Origin: Chryseobacterium sp. C-71
GTDB taxonomy: Bacteria > Bacteroidota > Bacteroidia > Flavobacteriales > Weeksellaceae
Reading direction: 5' to 3'
Assembly: GCF_020911865.1 (NCBI RefSeq)
Contig: NZ_CP087131.1
Coordinates: 1,550,001 to 1,614,000 of the forward strand
Length of the DNA stretch: 64,000 nt
Made by a program: the position numbers and the translations under genes. Positions within the stretch are counted from its first letter, which is position 1. Each line of letters starts with the position of its first letter. The notes beneath the pieces are model-generated. The model ran no database searches. It had not been told where the DNA came from and saw only the letters and a list, made by a program, of their open reading frames with translations. This document shows, piece by piece, positions 54,715 through 63,257 of the stretch.

Positions 54715-56207
54715 TGTCTTATTTACTATTAACATTATTACTTTTACCTCTAGTAGGTTCGGGATTGGTCTTTGCATGGAGGAATACTTCCAGCAAATAC
54801 CTGGCATTAGGAATTGCTTTGATTCAAATGCTGCTTACATTTTACGTTGTTTCGGATTTTGATTTTAATCCAACCGTAGACAGCGTATTGCAGTACGAGA
54901 TCAACTATCCTTGGTCACAGTTTATAAAAAGTAACCTTCATTTCGGAATTGACGGAATGAGCTTACTTCTTTTACTGCTGACCAATATTTTGATGCCGAT
55001 CATTATTTTATCATCTTTTAATGAGAATGTAAGTTATAAAAATTCTTTCTACGGTCTGATTTTGCTGATGCAGTTCGGATTGGTGGGTGTTTTCACTGCT
55101 TTAGACGGATTGTTATTCTACATTTTCTGGGAAGTAACTTTAATCCCGATCTGGTTTATCGCCGCACTTTGGGGTCAGGAAAACAAAAGACTTGAGTTCA
55201 CCACAAAATTCTTCGTGTATACTTTCGTAGGATCATTGTTTATGTTGGCTGGTTTAATCTACGTTTACACGCATTCAGCATCATTTGCTTTAACAGATTT
55301 GTATAACGCAGACCTTGGCGAGACTCAGCAGATTGTTGTTTTCTGGTTTATCTTCTTTGCATTCGCAGTAAAACTTCCGGTTTTCCCATTCCATACTTGG
55401 CAACCGGATACTTATACCTACTCTCCTACTCAGGGATCGATGTTGTTATCAGGGATTATGCTTAAAATGGCAATCTATGGTGTACTTCGTTATCTGATTC
55501 CGATCACACCGACCGCAATCTTCGGAATTTCAGGACAGATTGTAATCATCCTGGCGATTGTAGGAATTGTTCACGGAGCTTTAATTGCGATCATCCAGAC
55601 TGATATGAAGAGAATCATTGCGTATTCTTCTTTCTCACACGTTGGATTGATGGTGGCAGGTATTTTCTCTTCTGCGGTTCTTACTTTAAGAGGAACATTT
55701 ACGATTGAAGGAGCTGAAGGAGCTTTGGTACAGACATTTGCTCACGGGATCAACGTGGCAGGTTTATTCTTCTGTGCTGATATTTTATACAAAAGATTTA
55801 AATCAAGAGACATCAGACAGATGGGAGGTTTGGCGAAAGTCGCTCCTAAGTTTGCCGTTTTGTTTCTGATTATCATATTAGGTTCAATGGGTGTTCCATT
55901 GACGAATGGTTTTATCGGAGAATTTATTTTGATTAAATCGATCTTTGACTTTAACGTATTGGCTTCAGTTATCGCAGGTCTTACCGTTATTCTTTGCGCA
56001 GTATATCTTTTAAGATTCTACGGAAAAGCAATGTTCGGACAGGGAGACGATGCAGTTTTAAGTACAGCTAAAGATTTATCAGCAGTAGAATTCTCGGTAT
56101 TGGCAAGCATTGCAGTATTTGTAATTGTCTTGGGAGTTTTCCCTCAGCCGGTCATTGATATGGTAAGTAGTTCACTGAAGTTTATTTATACTTCAATGGT
56201 TAACTAA
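54714..56207 (+). CDS. nuoM: NADH-quinone oxidoreductase subunit M
   Basis: 497 residues, antiporter-like. FYIFWEVTLIPIWFIAALWG, FHTWQPDTYTYSPTQGSMLLSGIMLKMAIYG, and FAHGINVAGLFFCADILY. Note the variant LPDTYTYSPTQGS region in the conserved proton-channel helix. Confidence 0.95.
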   Translation: MSYLLLTLLLLPLVGSGLVFAWRNTSSKYLALGIALIQMLLTFYVVSDFDFNPTVDSVLQYEINYPWSQFIKSNLHFGIDGMSLLLLLLTNILMPIIILSSFNENVSYKNSFYGLILLMQFGLVGVFTALDGLLFYIFWEVTLIPIWFIAALWGQENKRLEFTTKFFVYTFVGSLFMLAGLIYVYTHSASFALTDLYNADLGETQQIVVFWFIFFAFAVKLPVFPFHTWQPDTYTYSPTQGSMLLSGIMLKMAIYGVLRYLIPITPTAIFGISGQIVIILAIVGIVHGALIAIIQTDMKRIIAYSSFSHVGLMVAGIFSSAVLTLRGTFTIEGAEGALVQTFAHGINVAGLFFCADILYKRFKSRDIRQMGGLAKVAPKFAVLFLIIILGSMGVPLTNGFIGEFILIKSIFDFNVLASVIAGLTVILCAVYLLRFYGKAMFGQGDDAVLSTAKDLSAVEFSVLASIAVFVIVLGVFPQPVIDMVSSSLKFIYTSMVN

Positions 56208-56234
56208 AATTTAAATAGTAAAAGATTAAAGAAT

Positions 56235-56300
56235 TAAGAGGTAAAAAGTAAAAAGAGCCAAGATAAAAGTAAAAAGGTAAATGTAAAAAGAGCTAAGTGA
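56235..56300. repeat. AT-rich word repeats in the nuoM-nuoN spacer
   Basis: A stretch of variants of GTAAAAAG and AGAGCYAAG (GAGGTAAAAAGTAAAAAG, then AGTAAAAAGGTAAATG and GTAAAAAGAGCTAAG). The 169-bp spacer has no gene. Confidence 0.65.
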
Positions 56301-56376
56301 AAAACTAAAACTCAAAACCTCAACCTTTTGTCCTGAACTGATAAAACTTTGAACCTTCTCATCTCAAATATAAATT

Positions 56377-57762
56377 ATGAGTGTTTTAATTATTGTTTTC
56401 CTAACTGCAGTTGCTGCGTTATTTTCGGGAGTTTTTGAGCAAGGAAAATTCGCAAGATACATTGGGATTTTTGGATTAATCATTGCCCTGTATGTGAGTT
56501 TCTTGCCGGAAGCTTCATTCTTTGAGCAGTACAGACACATGTATGAATTCAGCGCAAATGCAGCTTTATTCACAAAGATTTCTATTGTAACGACTTTACT
56601 GTTATTCTTTCTGGGAGGTTTTGCATTCAGCAATCACAGAAGCCATCAGTCAGAATTGTATGCATTAATGTTGTTTGCGCTTTGTGGCGGAATTATCCTT
56701 TTTGGTTTCCAAAACTTAGTGACTTTATTCTTAGGCGTTGAGATTCTTTCTATTCCGTTGTATGTAATGGCGGGAGCGAACAAAACAGATTTAAGATCAA
56801 ACGAAGCTTCTATTAAATATTTCCTGATGGGTGCATTTGCAACAGGTTTCCTGTTGTTTGGTATTGCATTTATCTACGGAAGTACAGGAACTTTTGATTT
56901 ATATAGAATTCAGGAATTTACGATCACAAATCCTAAAAATATTATGTTGATTTTAGGTGTTATCTTAATGCTATGTGCTATGTCATTCAAAGTGGCTTTA
57001 GCACCTTTCCATATGTGGAGTCCTGATGTTTATGCAGGTTCACCTTCATTGATTACGGCTTTCATGGCGAGTGTGGTAAAAATCTCAGGTTTCTTTGCTT
57101 TGTTCAGATTAATGACGATTGGATTCTCGGGCGTAACTGCTGAATGGATCAATATTCTTGGAGTATTCTTAATCATCACTCTGGTTCTTGCGAATGTTAT
57201 GGGACTTGCGCAAACCAATGCAAAAAGAATGTTGGCCTACTCGTCAGTATCTCACGCAGGATATATCGGTTTGGTTTTCTTCGGAATGAATGCGCTTTCT
57301 ACGTATACTTTAGCTTTCTATCTATTCGCCTATTCACTGTCTACAGTGGGAGTTTTTATGTGTCTGATTTGGGTAGAAAAAATCAAAAGAGAAACTTCGT
57401 TCGGAGCTTTTAAAGGATTGGCAAAAACAGAACCTTTACTGGCTGTAGTTGCAACAATCTCTTTATTATCAATGGCGGGAATTCCTTTGACAGCAGGTTT
57501 TATGGGTAAATTCTCATTATTTGCTCAGGCGTTGACAAGAGATGATAATACGTTCTTAGTAATCGTAGCGGTTTTAGGTTCGGCGATTTCTATTGCTTAT
57601 TATTTAAGATTAATCATTGCGATGTTCTTCTTTAAAGAAACAACTTTTAAAACTTCAGAAAAAGTAACGGTTACTTACAATATCGTTGCAGTAGCAATCA
57701 TATTATCGCTGGTTGCTTTAGGAGTTTTTCCTGATTTGTTTGCGAAGCAATTCGGATTATAA
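56377..57762 (+). CDS. nuoN: NADH-quinone oxidoreductase subunit N
   Basis: 461 residues, antiporter-like. LFLGVEILSIPLYVMAG, FKVALAPFHMWSPDVYAGSPSLITAFMASVVKISG, and MLAYSSVSHAGYIGL. It is the last gene of the operon and is followed by a terminator. Confidence 0.95.
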   Translation: MSVLIIVFLTAVAALFSGVFEQGKFARYIGIFGLIIALYVSFLPEASFFEQYRHMYEFSANAALFTKISIVTTLLLFFLGGFAFSNHRSHQSELYALMLFALCGGIILFGFQNLVTLFLGVEILSIPLYVMAGANKTDLRSNEASIKYFLMGAFATGFLLFGIAFIYGSTGTFDLYRIQEFTITNPKNIMLILGVILMLCAMSFKVALAPFHMWSPDVYAGSPSLITAFMASVVKISGFFALFRLMTIGFSGVTAEWINILGVFLIITLVLANVMGLAQTNAKRMLAYSSVSHAGYIGLVFFGMNALSTYTLAFYLFAYSLSTVGVFMCLIWVEKIKRETSFGAFKGLAKTEPLLAVVATISLLSMAGIPLTAGFMGKFSLFAQALTRDDNTFLVIVAVLGSAISIAYYLRLIIAMFFFKETTFKTSEKVTVTYNIVAVAIILSLVALGVFPDLFAKQFGL

Positions 57763-57786
57763 AATAAGATCTACATTATATACTAT

Positions 57787-57817
57787 AAAACCTTCCAATG
57801 AATTGGAAGGTTTTTTT
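57787..57817 (+). terminator. terminator of the nuo operon
   Basis: Stem AAAACCTTCC / GGAAGGTTTT (extended to AAT/ATT) with a small loop and seven T, 25 bp after nuoN. Confidence 0.9.
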
Positions 57818-57976
57818 GTGACAATATCACTGTAATTGAAGACAATAAATCATCAGCTACATCATCCACTTTATAATTAATATCTTTTATTCTACAAAGC
57901 GCAATTTAGCAGTCTGAAGAATATTTCTTTACTGATCAATACATTTCCTATTTTCAATAAATTCCATCTGCACGAT

Positions 57977-58144
57977 CAGGAAACCATCTGTCCGCTTCGG
58001 AATGTATTCTGTAAGGAACGGAATGTCTTCTACATGGCTCGGAATGTCTTATGTATGATTCGGGATATCATCTGTACGCTTCGAAAAACAAAATGTATAT
58101 CACGGAATAGTTTCTGTATGTCTCGGAAAGAAATCTTGACAAGT
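57977..58144. repeat. degenerate 21-bp tandem array, eight units
   Basis: Units start exactly every 21 bp at 57977, 57998, 58019, 58040, 58061, 58082, 58103 and 58124, mostly opening with CGGAAT or CGG and with consensus CGGAATGTCTTCTGTAYG plus three bases. The units differ but keep length, so the array is old. There is no open frame carrying a heptapeptide repeat through it. One further decayed unit may precede it. Confidence 0.85.
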
Positions 58145-58191
58145 GATTAAGGTAATTTATAAGATGAACAAGAATAGCAGTGTTCACGCTT

Positions 58192-58266
58192 GGCGTGGGC
58201 TTGTCTATTTGTTCATTAGATATACTAGTATCTCCAAGGCAGTAGATATAGCTCCACGCCTTTTTA
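58192..58266 (+). ncRNA. candidate structured RNA or terminator-like element
   Basis: GGCGTGGGCT (58192-58201) pairs with AGCTCCACGCC (58250-58260, one bulge). An inner hairpin AGATA-TACTAG-TATCT lies at 58218-58233, and a T-rich run follows. No promoter seen. Alternatives: a mobile-element end, or part of a decayed minus-strand gene. Confidence 0.35.
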
Positions 58267-58392
58267 TTTTCTAGAGATAATAAATTTGAATTAAAATAAC
58301 ACGTCATCTTCTGTCGCATTAGATATTGATATTTGCGTAGAGAGTATAAAAAAAATAAAAATGAATGTCTTTTATTAATCGTATTAATGAAA

Positions 58393-58496
58393 TTTAGCAG
58401 TCACTTTGTTATTGACTTTGTATGATTTCTGGAGGAATCATAACTCATTTTTTTACTGTGTCCAGATCTCTACGGGATGACAAAGTGGCTGCTAAA
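58393..58496. mobile_element. MITE-like inverted-repeat element, 104 bp
   Basis: TTTAGCAGTCACTTTGT (58393-58409) and ACAAAGTGGCTGCTAAA (58480-58496) are inverted copies with one mismatch. The end word TTTAGCAGTC also occurs alone at 57905-57914. No gene inside and no clear target duplication. It could instead be a long hairpin. Confidence 0.5.
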
Positions 58497-58705
58497 AGTG
58501 AATGATAAAAAAAGAACGGTGAAAAGTGAATGGTAAAAACTGGTTTATTACTATTGCGGGCATTCGTAAAGATAAAAAATGATATGAAAAAACATGGAAA
58601 ATTAAATTATAATCAATATTTACTTCTTTTAAGGTTTTCCTTATAGCAGGAGTTAAATATATTTTTATATTAGCAAAAAAATAACAATTATTAAAAACAT
58701 AAATC

Positions 58706-60367
58706 ATGAAAAAACTCTACATGAGTGCAGTTCTACTATGCACTACCGCAGTATGGTATGCTCAGGATGTGGTATGGCAAAAAGACATTAAATCCTCTAC
58801 TCAGGATTTTCTTTCGCAGGTCACCACAACAATCGACCAGCAATATCTCATTACAGGAAGCAGTATCCAAGCAGGAAGCGGGAAGCTGGGTGCAGGAAGT
58901 ACCATTTCAGCTTCAGATAAACAACAGGCTAACAATGGTTACGATTTTCACTTGGTAAAACTCAACCAACAAGGTGAAGAAGTCTGGGAAAAGTATTTCT
59001 CCGGACAGAACCATGATTTTCTTTCCGCAACAGTCGCTACTCAGGAAGGTGGTTTTCTGTTGGCCGGGACTTCTTACTCCGGAAAAGGGTTAGATAAAAA
59101 AGAGGATGCTAAAGGGGGATCTGATATCTGGCTGATTAGAATCAATGAATATGGTGATGAGCTATGGCAGAAAACTTTGGGAACTTCTCAGGATGAGGAA
59201 GCCAGAGCAGTGATTCAAACTACAGATTTCGGATTTTTTGTTGCCGGAAATGTTCAGAACGCACCCAAAGGATATGGATCTAAAGATGTACTAATTTCAA
59301 GAATCGATAAAAACGGAAAAGAGCTTTCACAGATTATTTTAGGTGGAAAAGGTCTGGATGAAGTGGAGAAGATGATTCCGACCTTAGATGGAGGTGCATT
59401 GCTAGGGATGTATTCGAGAAGCGGAAATTCAGCTGGAAGTCTGAAGTCTGAAGCTGGAAGTAAAGAAACCCATGCGATCTCAAACGAAGTCTTATCCATT
59501 TCAAAAAAGTCTGAAAACTTTGGTGAAGGTGACTACTGGATCGTCAAGCTTAATAAAGACGGAAAAGTAGAATGGGAGAAGAACTTTGGAGGAAAAGGCG
59601 ATGACCATTTAAGAACTTTGGCAATGACTTCCACAGGATTTATCGTGGGTGGTGAATCGAGATCTGAAAGATCCGGAAATAAAACCGTCAGCATTGAAGA
59701 AGGAACAGACCTTTGGTTGATCTCCCTTAATGAAAGAGGTGAAGAACTGTGGCAGAAATCCTACAATTTTAAGAACAGAGATGTTCTGATGGGCATGAAT
59801 GTGGTGAAAACCGGAGACGATAAAACTTCAAAAGGAATTTTGCTTGGCGGTTATACTCAGGCGGAAGGCAGAATAGAATCAGATGATGAGACTTTTTGGA
59901 TGATCTATCTTGATCAAAACGGAAATGAGCAGTGGAGAAAGCATGTGAAAGGAGAATCCAGAAAAAAGGAGGAAAGGTTATCTGACATTAAATTAAACAG
60001 AGACGGCTCTATTGTGTTGGCGGGTACCAGTGCAGAAGAGTTGGGGAAAGAAAACTGGAAAATTGTGAAGCTGGGTGATAAACAACTGGATCAGCTGATC
60101 GAAAAATCAGACATTAAGATCTACCCAAATCCGGTATCTGATTACTGTTATGTTGAGATTGGTTTTGACTCTTCGACAGGCTCAGAGCAAGGTTTTAAAG
60201 AAGCTGATATCACGCTTTACGATATGGGTGGCAGACAGATTCAAAGCCTAAAAACTAAAAATAAGGTAACGAAGATCAATACGCAGAATCTGATTCAAGG
60301 GGCGTATTTGGTGACGGTGAAAACGGATGCGAATAAAACTGCTAATGCTAAATTAATTAAGAAATAA
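58706..60367 (+). CDS. secreted repeat protein with T9SS sorting domain
   Basis: 553 residues. Signal peptide (MKKLYMSAVLLCTTAVWYAQ), then about six repeats built on 'GGxDIWLIRINEYGDELWQKTLGT' and 'GDYWIVKLNKDGKVEWEKNFGG', a beta-propeller-like pattern. The T9SS tail begins at SDIKIYPNPVSDYCYVEIGF and ends in NLIQGAYLVTVKTDANKTANAKLIKK. It is exported to the surface. A low-complexity insert (about residues 240-255) is encoded by DNA words like those in the nuo spacers. It starts a cluster with two RHS-like genes. Confidence 0.85.
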   Translation: MKKLYMSAVLLCTTAVWYAQDVVWQKDIKSSTQDFLSQVTTTIDQQYLITGSSIQAGSGKLGAGSTISASDKQQANNGYDFHLVKLNQQGEEVWEKYFSGQNHDFLSATVATQEGGFLLAGTSYSGKGLDKKEDAKGGSDIWLIRINEYGDELWQKTLGTSQDEEARAVIQTTDFGFFVAGNVQNAPKGYGSKDVLISRIDKNGKELSQIILGGKGLDEVEKMIPTLDGGALLGMYSRSGNSAGSLKSEAGSKETHAISNEVLSISKKSENFGEGDYWIVKLNKDGKVEWEKNFGGKGDDHLRTLAMTSTGFIVGGESRSERSGNKTVSIEEGTDLWLISLNERGEELWQKSYNFKNRDVLMGMNVVKTGDDKTSKGILLGGYTQAEGRIESDDETFWMIYLDQNGNEQWRKHVKGESRKKEERLSDIKLNRDGSIVLAGTSAEELGKENWKIVKLGDKQLDQLIEKSDIKIYPNPVSDYCYVEIGFDSSTGSEQGFKEADITLYDMGGRQIQSLKTKNKVTKINTQNLIQGAYLVTVKTDANKTANAKLIKK

Positions 60368-60379
60368 AAACACAAAACA

Positions 60380-63247
60380 ATGAATAAATTTTTAGTTTTT
60401 CTAATAATGATCTGCTCTGCTTTTTTGAACGCACAGGGTTACGAATCAACAATTCTAGGGTCAAATATTACTGCTCCTACGGCATCTGGGATTGCCAGTA
60501 AAATAAAATCACCATCAGCAATGTCAACAGGAATTCCTGAGATTGAAATTCCTTTTTTTTCATTGGCTGCCCATCAAAAGGGGGTTGCCATTAACCTTGG
60601 GCTTACCTATCATCCCAACAATACTTTCATGGAAAGTAAAGCCAGTGATGTAGGTTTAGGATGGAATTTGACAGGTTCTACGAATTTGATTTATCGTGAA
60701 GTAGATCAAGGCAATGGGGTACCTAACAATAACTATCACTTTAATTTTTTGGGAAGAGGTGGAACTTTTCAATTTTTTAAAGAAGGGAACGCTTTAATTA
60801 TTAACAAAGTAACAGAAAATAGATTTCAGATTTCCGTGACTGAGACGGGAACGGATCTCTACAAATTTAAAATAATAGATGAAAACGGTATTTCTTATTA
60901 TTTTGAAACATTAGATAATTCTTATTACTATAATGCATTAAATGCAATGCACAAAGCTTTCACGAGCTGCTTTTATTTGACTAGAATTGATGATCTAAAC
61001 GCAAACGAACTTGCTGTTTTTGAATATCAGGAAGATAGTTATCAAGTTCCTGCAAATGCAGGAAATACATCTCAAATATCCGTCAAATCTTTGAAAATCA
61101 ATAAAATTACATCAAGAGATTTTGGAAGTATTCAGTTCAGTTATTCGTTTGACAGTAATTTTAGAAAATCTTACGTAGATCCATTTCAATTGAACTTTGT
61201 AGAATTAAAAAATAAGGCAGGTAAGCTGATTGAAAAATACGCGCTTCAATCTCAGTATTTGGCTACAGGATATCCTTACGGATTTATTGACAGTGGAGTA
61301 AATTTTGGATGTAGTTATTATCTCAATCAACAGAAAAGACAGTTAACAAAAGTTTTGAAATATGGTACAGGAAACTCTTACGAAACTACTGAGATAAAAT
61401 ATCCTGCTACATACCCAGGAAATAATTTTGTGGTATCAGAAAATTGGTCTACATATCCTAATTTAGATGCATTTACATGCTTTACAGCAGAATATAATAA
61501 TCCAAAGTATTTGGGTGCCGGATTACTACAGTCCATAAAGTATCCTAACGGAACAGAAGTTAGATATACGTTTGAACCTAATATATATTATGTAGATAAA
61601 AGTTTTCCAAATTATCAGCATCTGGCACCCCCACATGAAGTGAAGGATCGTGACGCACAGTATTTCGAATATATCGGATCTTATCCTTTTGATTTCCAGT
61701 ATGGGCCATATAACGGAGGATTTACGCTTCCTGTAAACCCTGATGAACCAGATGGACACAGTTATCTTTTTTTCCATATAAGAATTGACGAATTATATAC
61801 AAACGGACCGATTCAGCCAACAGATGGTAATTTTTTTGTAACTGGAGAATTACTTGGTGGAGTAAACGGTTACGATGTATCTAAAAAATATCCGCCGGGA
61901 AAAAGGTCATTCTCCCTTACTGGAACAGGTGGTAAGGGTATTGTTACCATCCACAGAATCCGTTATAAGTCAGTTCCCCTGCCAAACTATTCCACCGGAA
62001 AAGGAGTTCGAATAAAGAAAATAGAATACCTTGATAATAATGTAGTGAACGAAGGTTTGACCAAAAGCTATAACTATCAAAAATTTGACGGGAGCAGTCC
62101 GACAAGTGGATTTTTTAATGAAATCGAAAATGAAGAATCGGTGGTTTATCAAAATGTTAAAGAAACCATCGGACAGAATAACGGATATACAAAATACTAC
62201 TACAAAACGCTGTACGACTTGCTAGAGCCTACTCCACCTCAAGACACTATATTAGTTGGCGGCAATACGATTAGATTTGTAAATATCTTAAAAGACGGAT
62301 TATTAGCTAAAAGAGAGGTTTTTGCTGCTGACAATTCACTGATTCAGAAAGACAGCATCCACTCAGAAATGCTTTCAATAAGAAGCGCCTATGTGGGTAC
62401 TGGAAGTTACAACGGGCAAAGCTTTGATTTCAGAAGAAACGGTGTGATAAAATATCAAAAAACAATTTCTACTGCATACACTGCGTCAGGAGCATATTCT
62501 AATATATCAGAGATTACCCGCGACAAAAATGATTTCAATGTGATTAACGAAAAAAATACCGGATCAGACGGAACTGTTTCTGAGGTCAATATCATCTATC
62601 CTTGGGGACAGTTTCAAACCGATCCAAAACTTTGGAATGCTAATATAACATCCATTCCATTGATTGTAGAATCTAAACGCAACGGCTCTATTATTTCAAA
62701 ATCTGAAACTAAGTTTGAAAACACTTCCCATTTCTATCCAACCTCACAGCTCAGCTTTCTGCCGGATAATCTTTCGCAGTCTCTTAAAAATGCATCTTTC
62801 GACATCTATGACGATAAAGGAAACCTTGTTCAGTATACCTCATTTCCTGAGGTAGGAAGTACCGGAATATCTACGACCATTATCTATGGATATGATAAAA
62901 CCCTTCCTATTGCAAAAATAGAAGGTGCTAAATTATCTGACATTCCTGCATCATTCATTACAGCGATAGTGAACGCTTCCAATGAAGACGGAATGGCTAC
63001 AGTGGCTCAGGAAGAAGCTAAAGAACAGGCTTTGATCAATGCTTTGAATACTTTTAAAAATGATGTTTCCCTTCAGAATTTCATGATTACCTGTTATACT
63101 TACAATCCTTTGATAGGAATCACCACCACCATACCGCCCAACGGGATGATGGAACTCTACAAATACGATTCTTTCAACAGACTGCTGAAAACCGTAGATG
63201 TTAACGGCAATACCATCAAAGAGCACAAGTACAACTACAAACACTAA
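60380..63247 (+). CDS. large secreted RHS/YD-repeat-like protein
   Basis: 955 residues. Signal peptide (MNKFLVFLIMICSAFLNAQ), then a beta-rich RHS/wall-associated-type body (SMSTGIPEIEIPFFSLAA, then GVAINLGLTYHPNN, SDVGLGWNLTGSTNLIYR), and a YD-type ending (LYKYDSFNRLLKTVDVNGNTIKEHKYNY). It begins 12 bp after the T9SS gene. It resembles the N-terminal companions of DUF6443 RHS proteins in Bacteroidota; a role in building or carrying a surface toxin shell is inference. Confidence 0.78.
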   Translation: MNKFLVFLIMICSAFLNAQGYESTILGSNITAPTASGIASKIKSPSAMSTGIPEIEIPFFSLAAHQKGVAINLGLTYHPNNTFMESKASDVGLGWNLTGSTNLIYREVDQGNGVPNNNYHFNFLGRGGTFQFFKEGNALIINKVTENRFQISVTETGTDLYKFKIIDENGISYYFETLDNSYYYNALNAMHKAFTSCFYLTRIDDLNANELAVFEYQEDSYQVPANAGNTSQISVKSLKINKITSRDFGSIQFSYSFDSNFRKSYVDPFQLNFVELKNKAGKLIEKYALQSQYLATGYPYGFIDSGVNFGCSYYLNQQKRQLTKVLKYGTGNSYETTEIKYPATYPGNNFVVSENWSTYPNLDAFTCFTAEYNNPKYLGAGLLQSIKYPNGTEVRYTFEPNIYYVDKSFPNYQHLAPPHEVKDRDAQYFEYIGSYPFDFQYGPYNGGFTLPVNPDEPDGHSYLFFHIRIDELYTNGPIQPTDGNFFVTGELLGGVNGYDVSKKYPPGKRSFSLTGTGGKGIVTIHRIRYKSVPLPNYSTGKGVRIKKIEYLDNNVVNEGLTKSYNYQKFDGSSPTSGFFNEIENEESVVYQNVKETIGQNNGYTKYYYKTLYDLLEPTPPQDTILVGGNTIRFVNILKDGLLAKREVFAADNSLIQKDSIHSEMLSIRSAYVGTGSYNGQSFDFRRNGVIKYQKTISTAYTASGAYSNISEITRDKNDFNVINEKNTGSDGTVSEVNIIYPWGQFQTDPKLWNANITSIPLIVESKRNGSIISKSETKFENTSHFYPTSQLSFLPDNLSQSLKNASFDIYDDKGNLVQYTSFPEVGSTGISTTIIYGYDKTLPIAKIEGAKLSDIPASFITAIVNASNEDGMATVAQEEAKEQALINALNTFKNDVSLQNFMITCYTYNPLIGITTTIPPNGMMELYKYDSFNRLLKTVDVNGNTIKEHKYNYKH

Positions 63248-63257
63248 AAACCAAAAT

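Noticed and set aside
57977..58144. CRISPR array
   Set aside because: Units are contiguous and degenerate with no spacers, and no cas genes are near.
58068..58319. Minus-strand 83-residue reading frame
   Set aside because: It runs through the 21-bp array and a palindromic element and has no homology I recognise; only the short central peptide looks protein-like.
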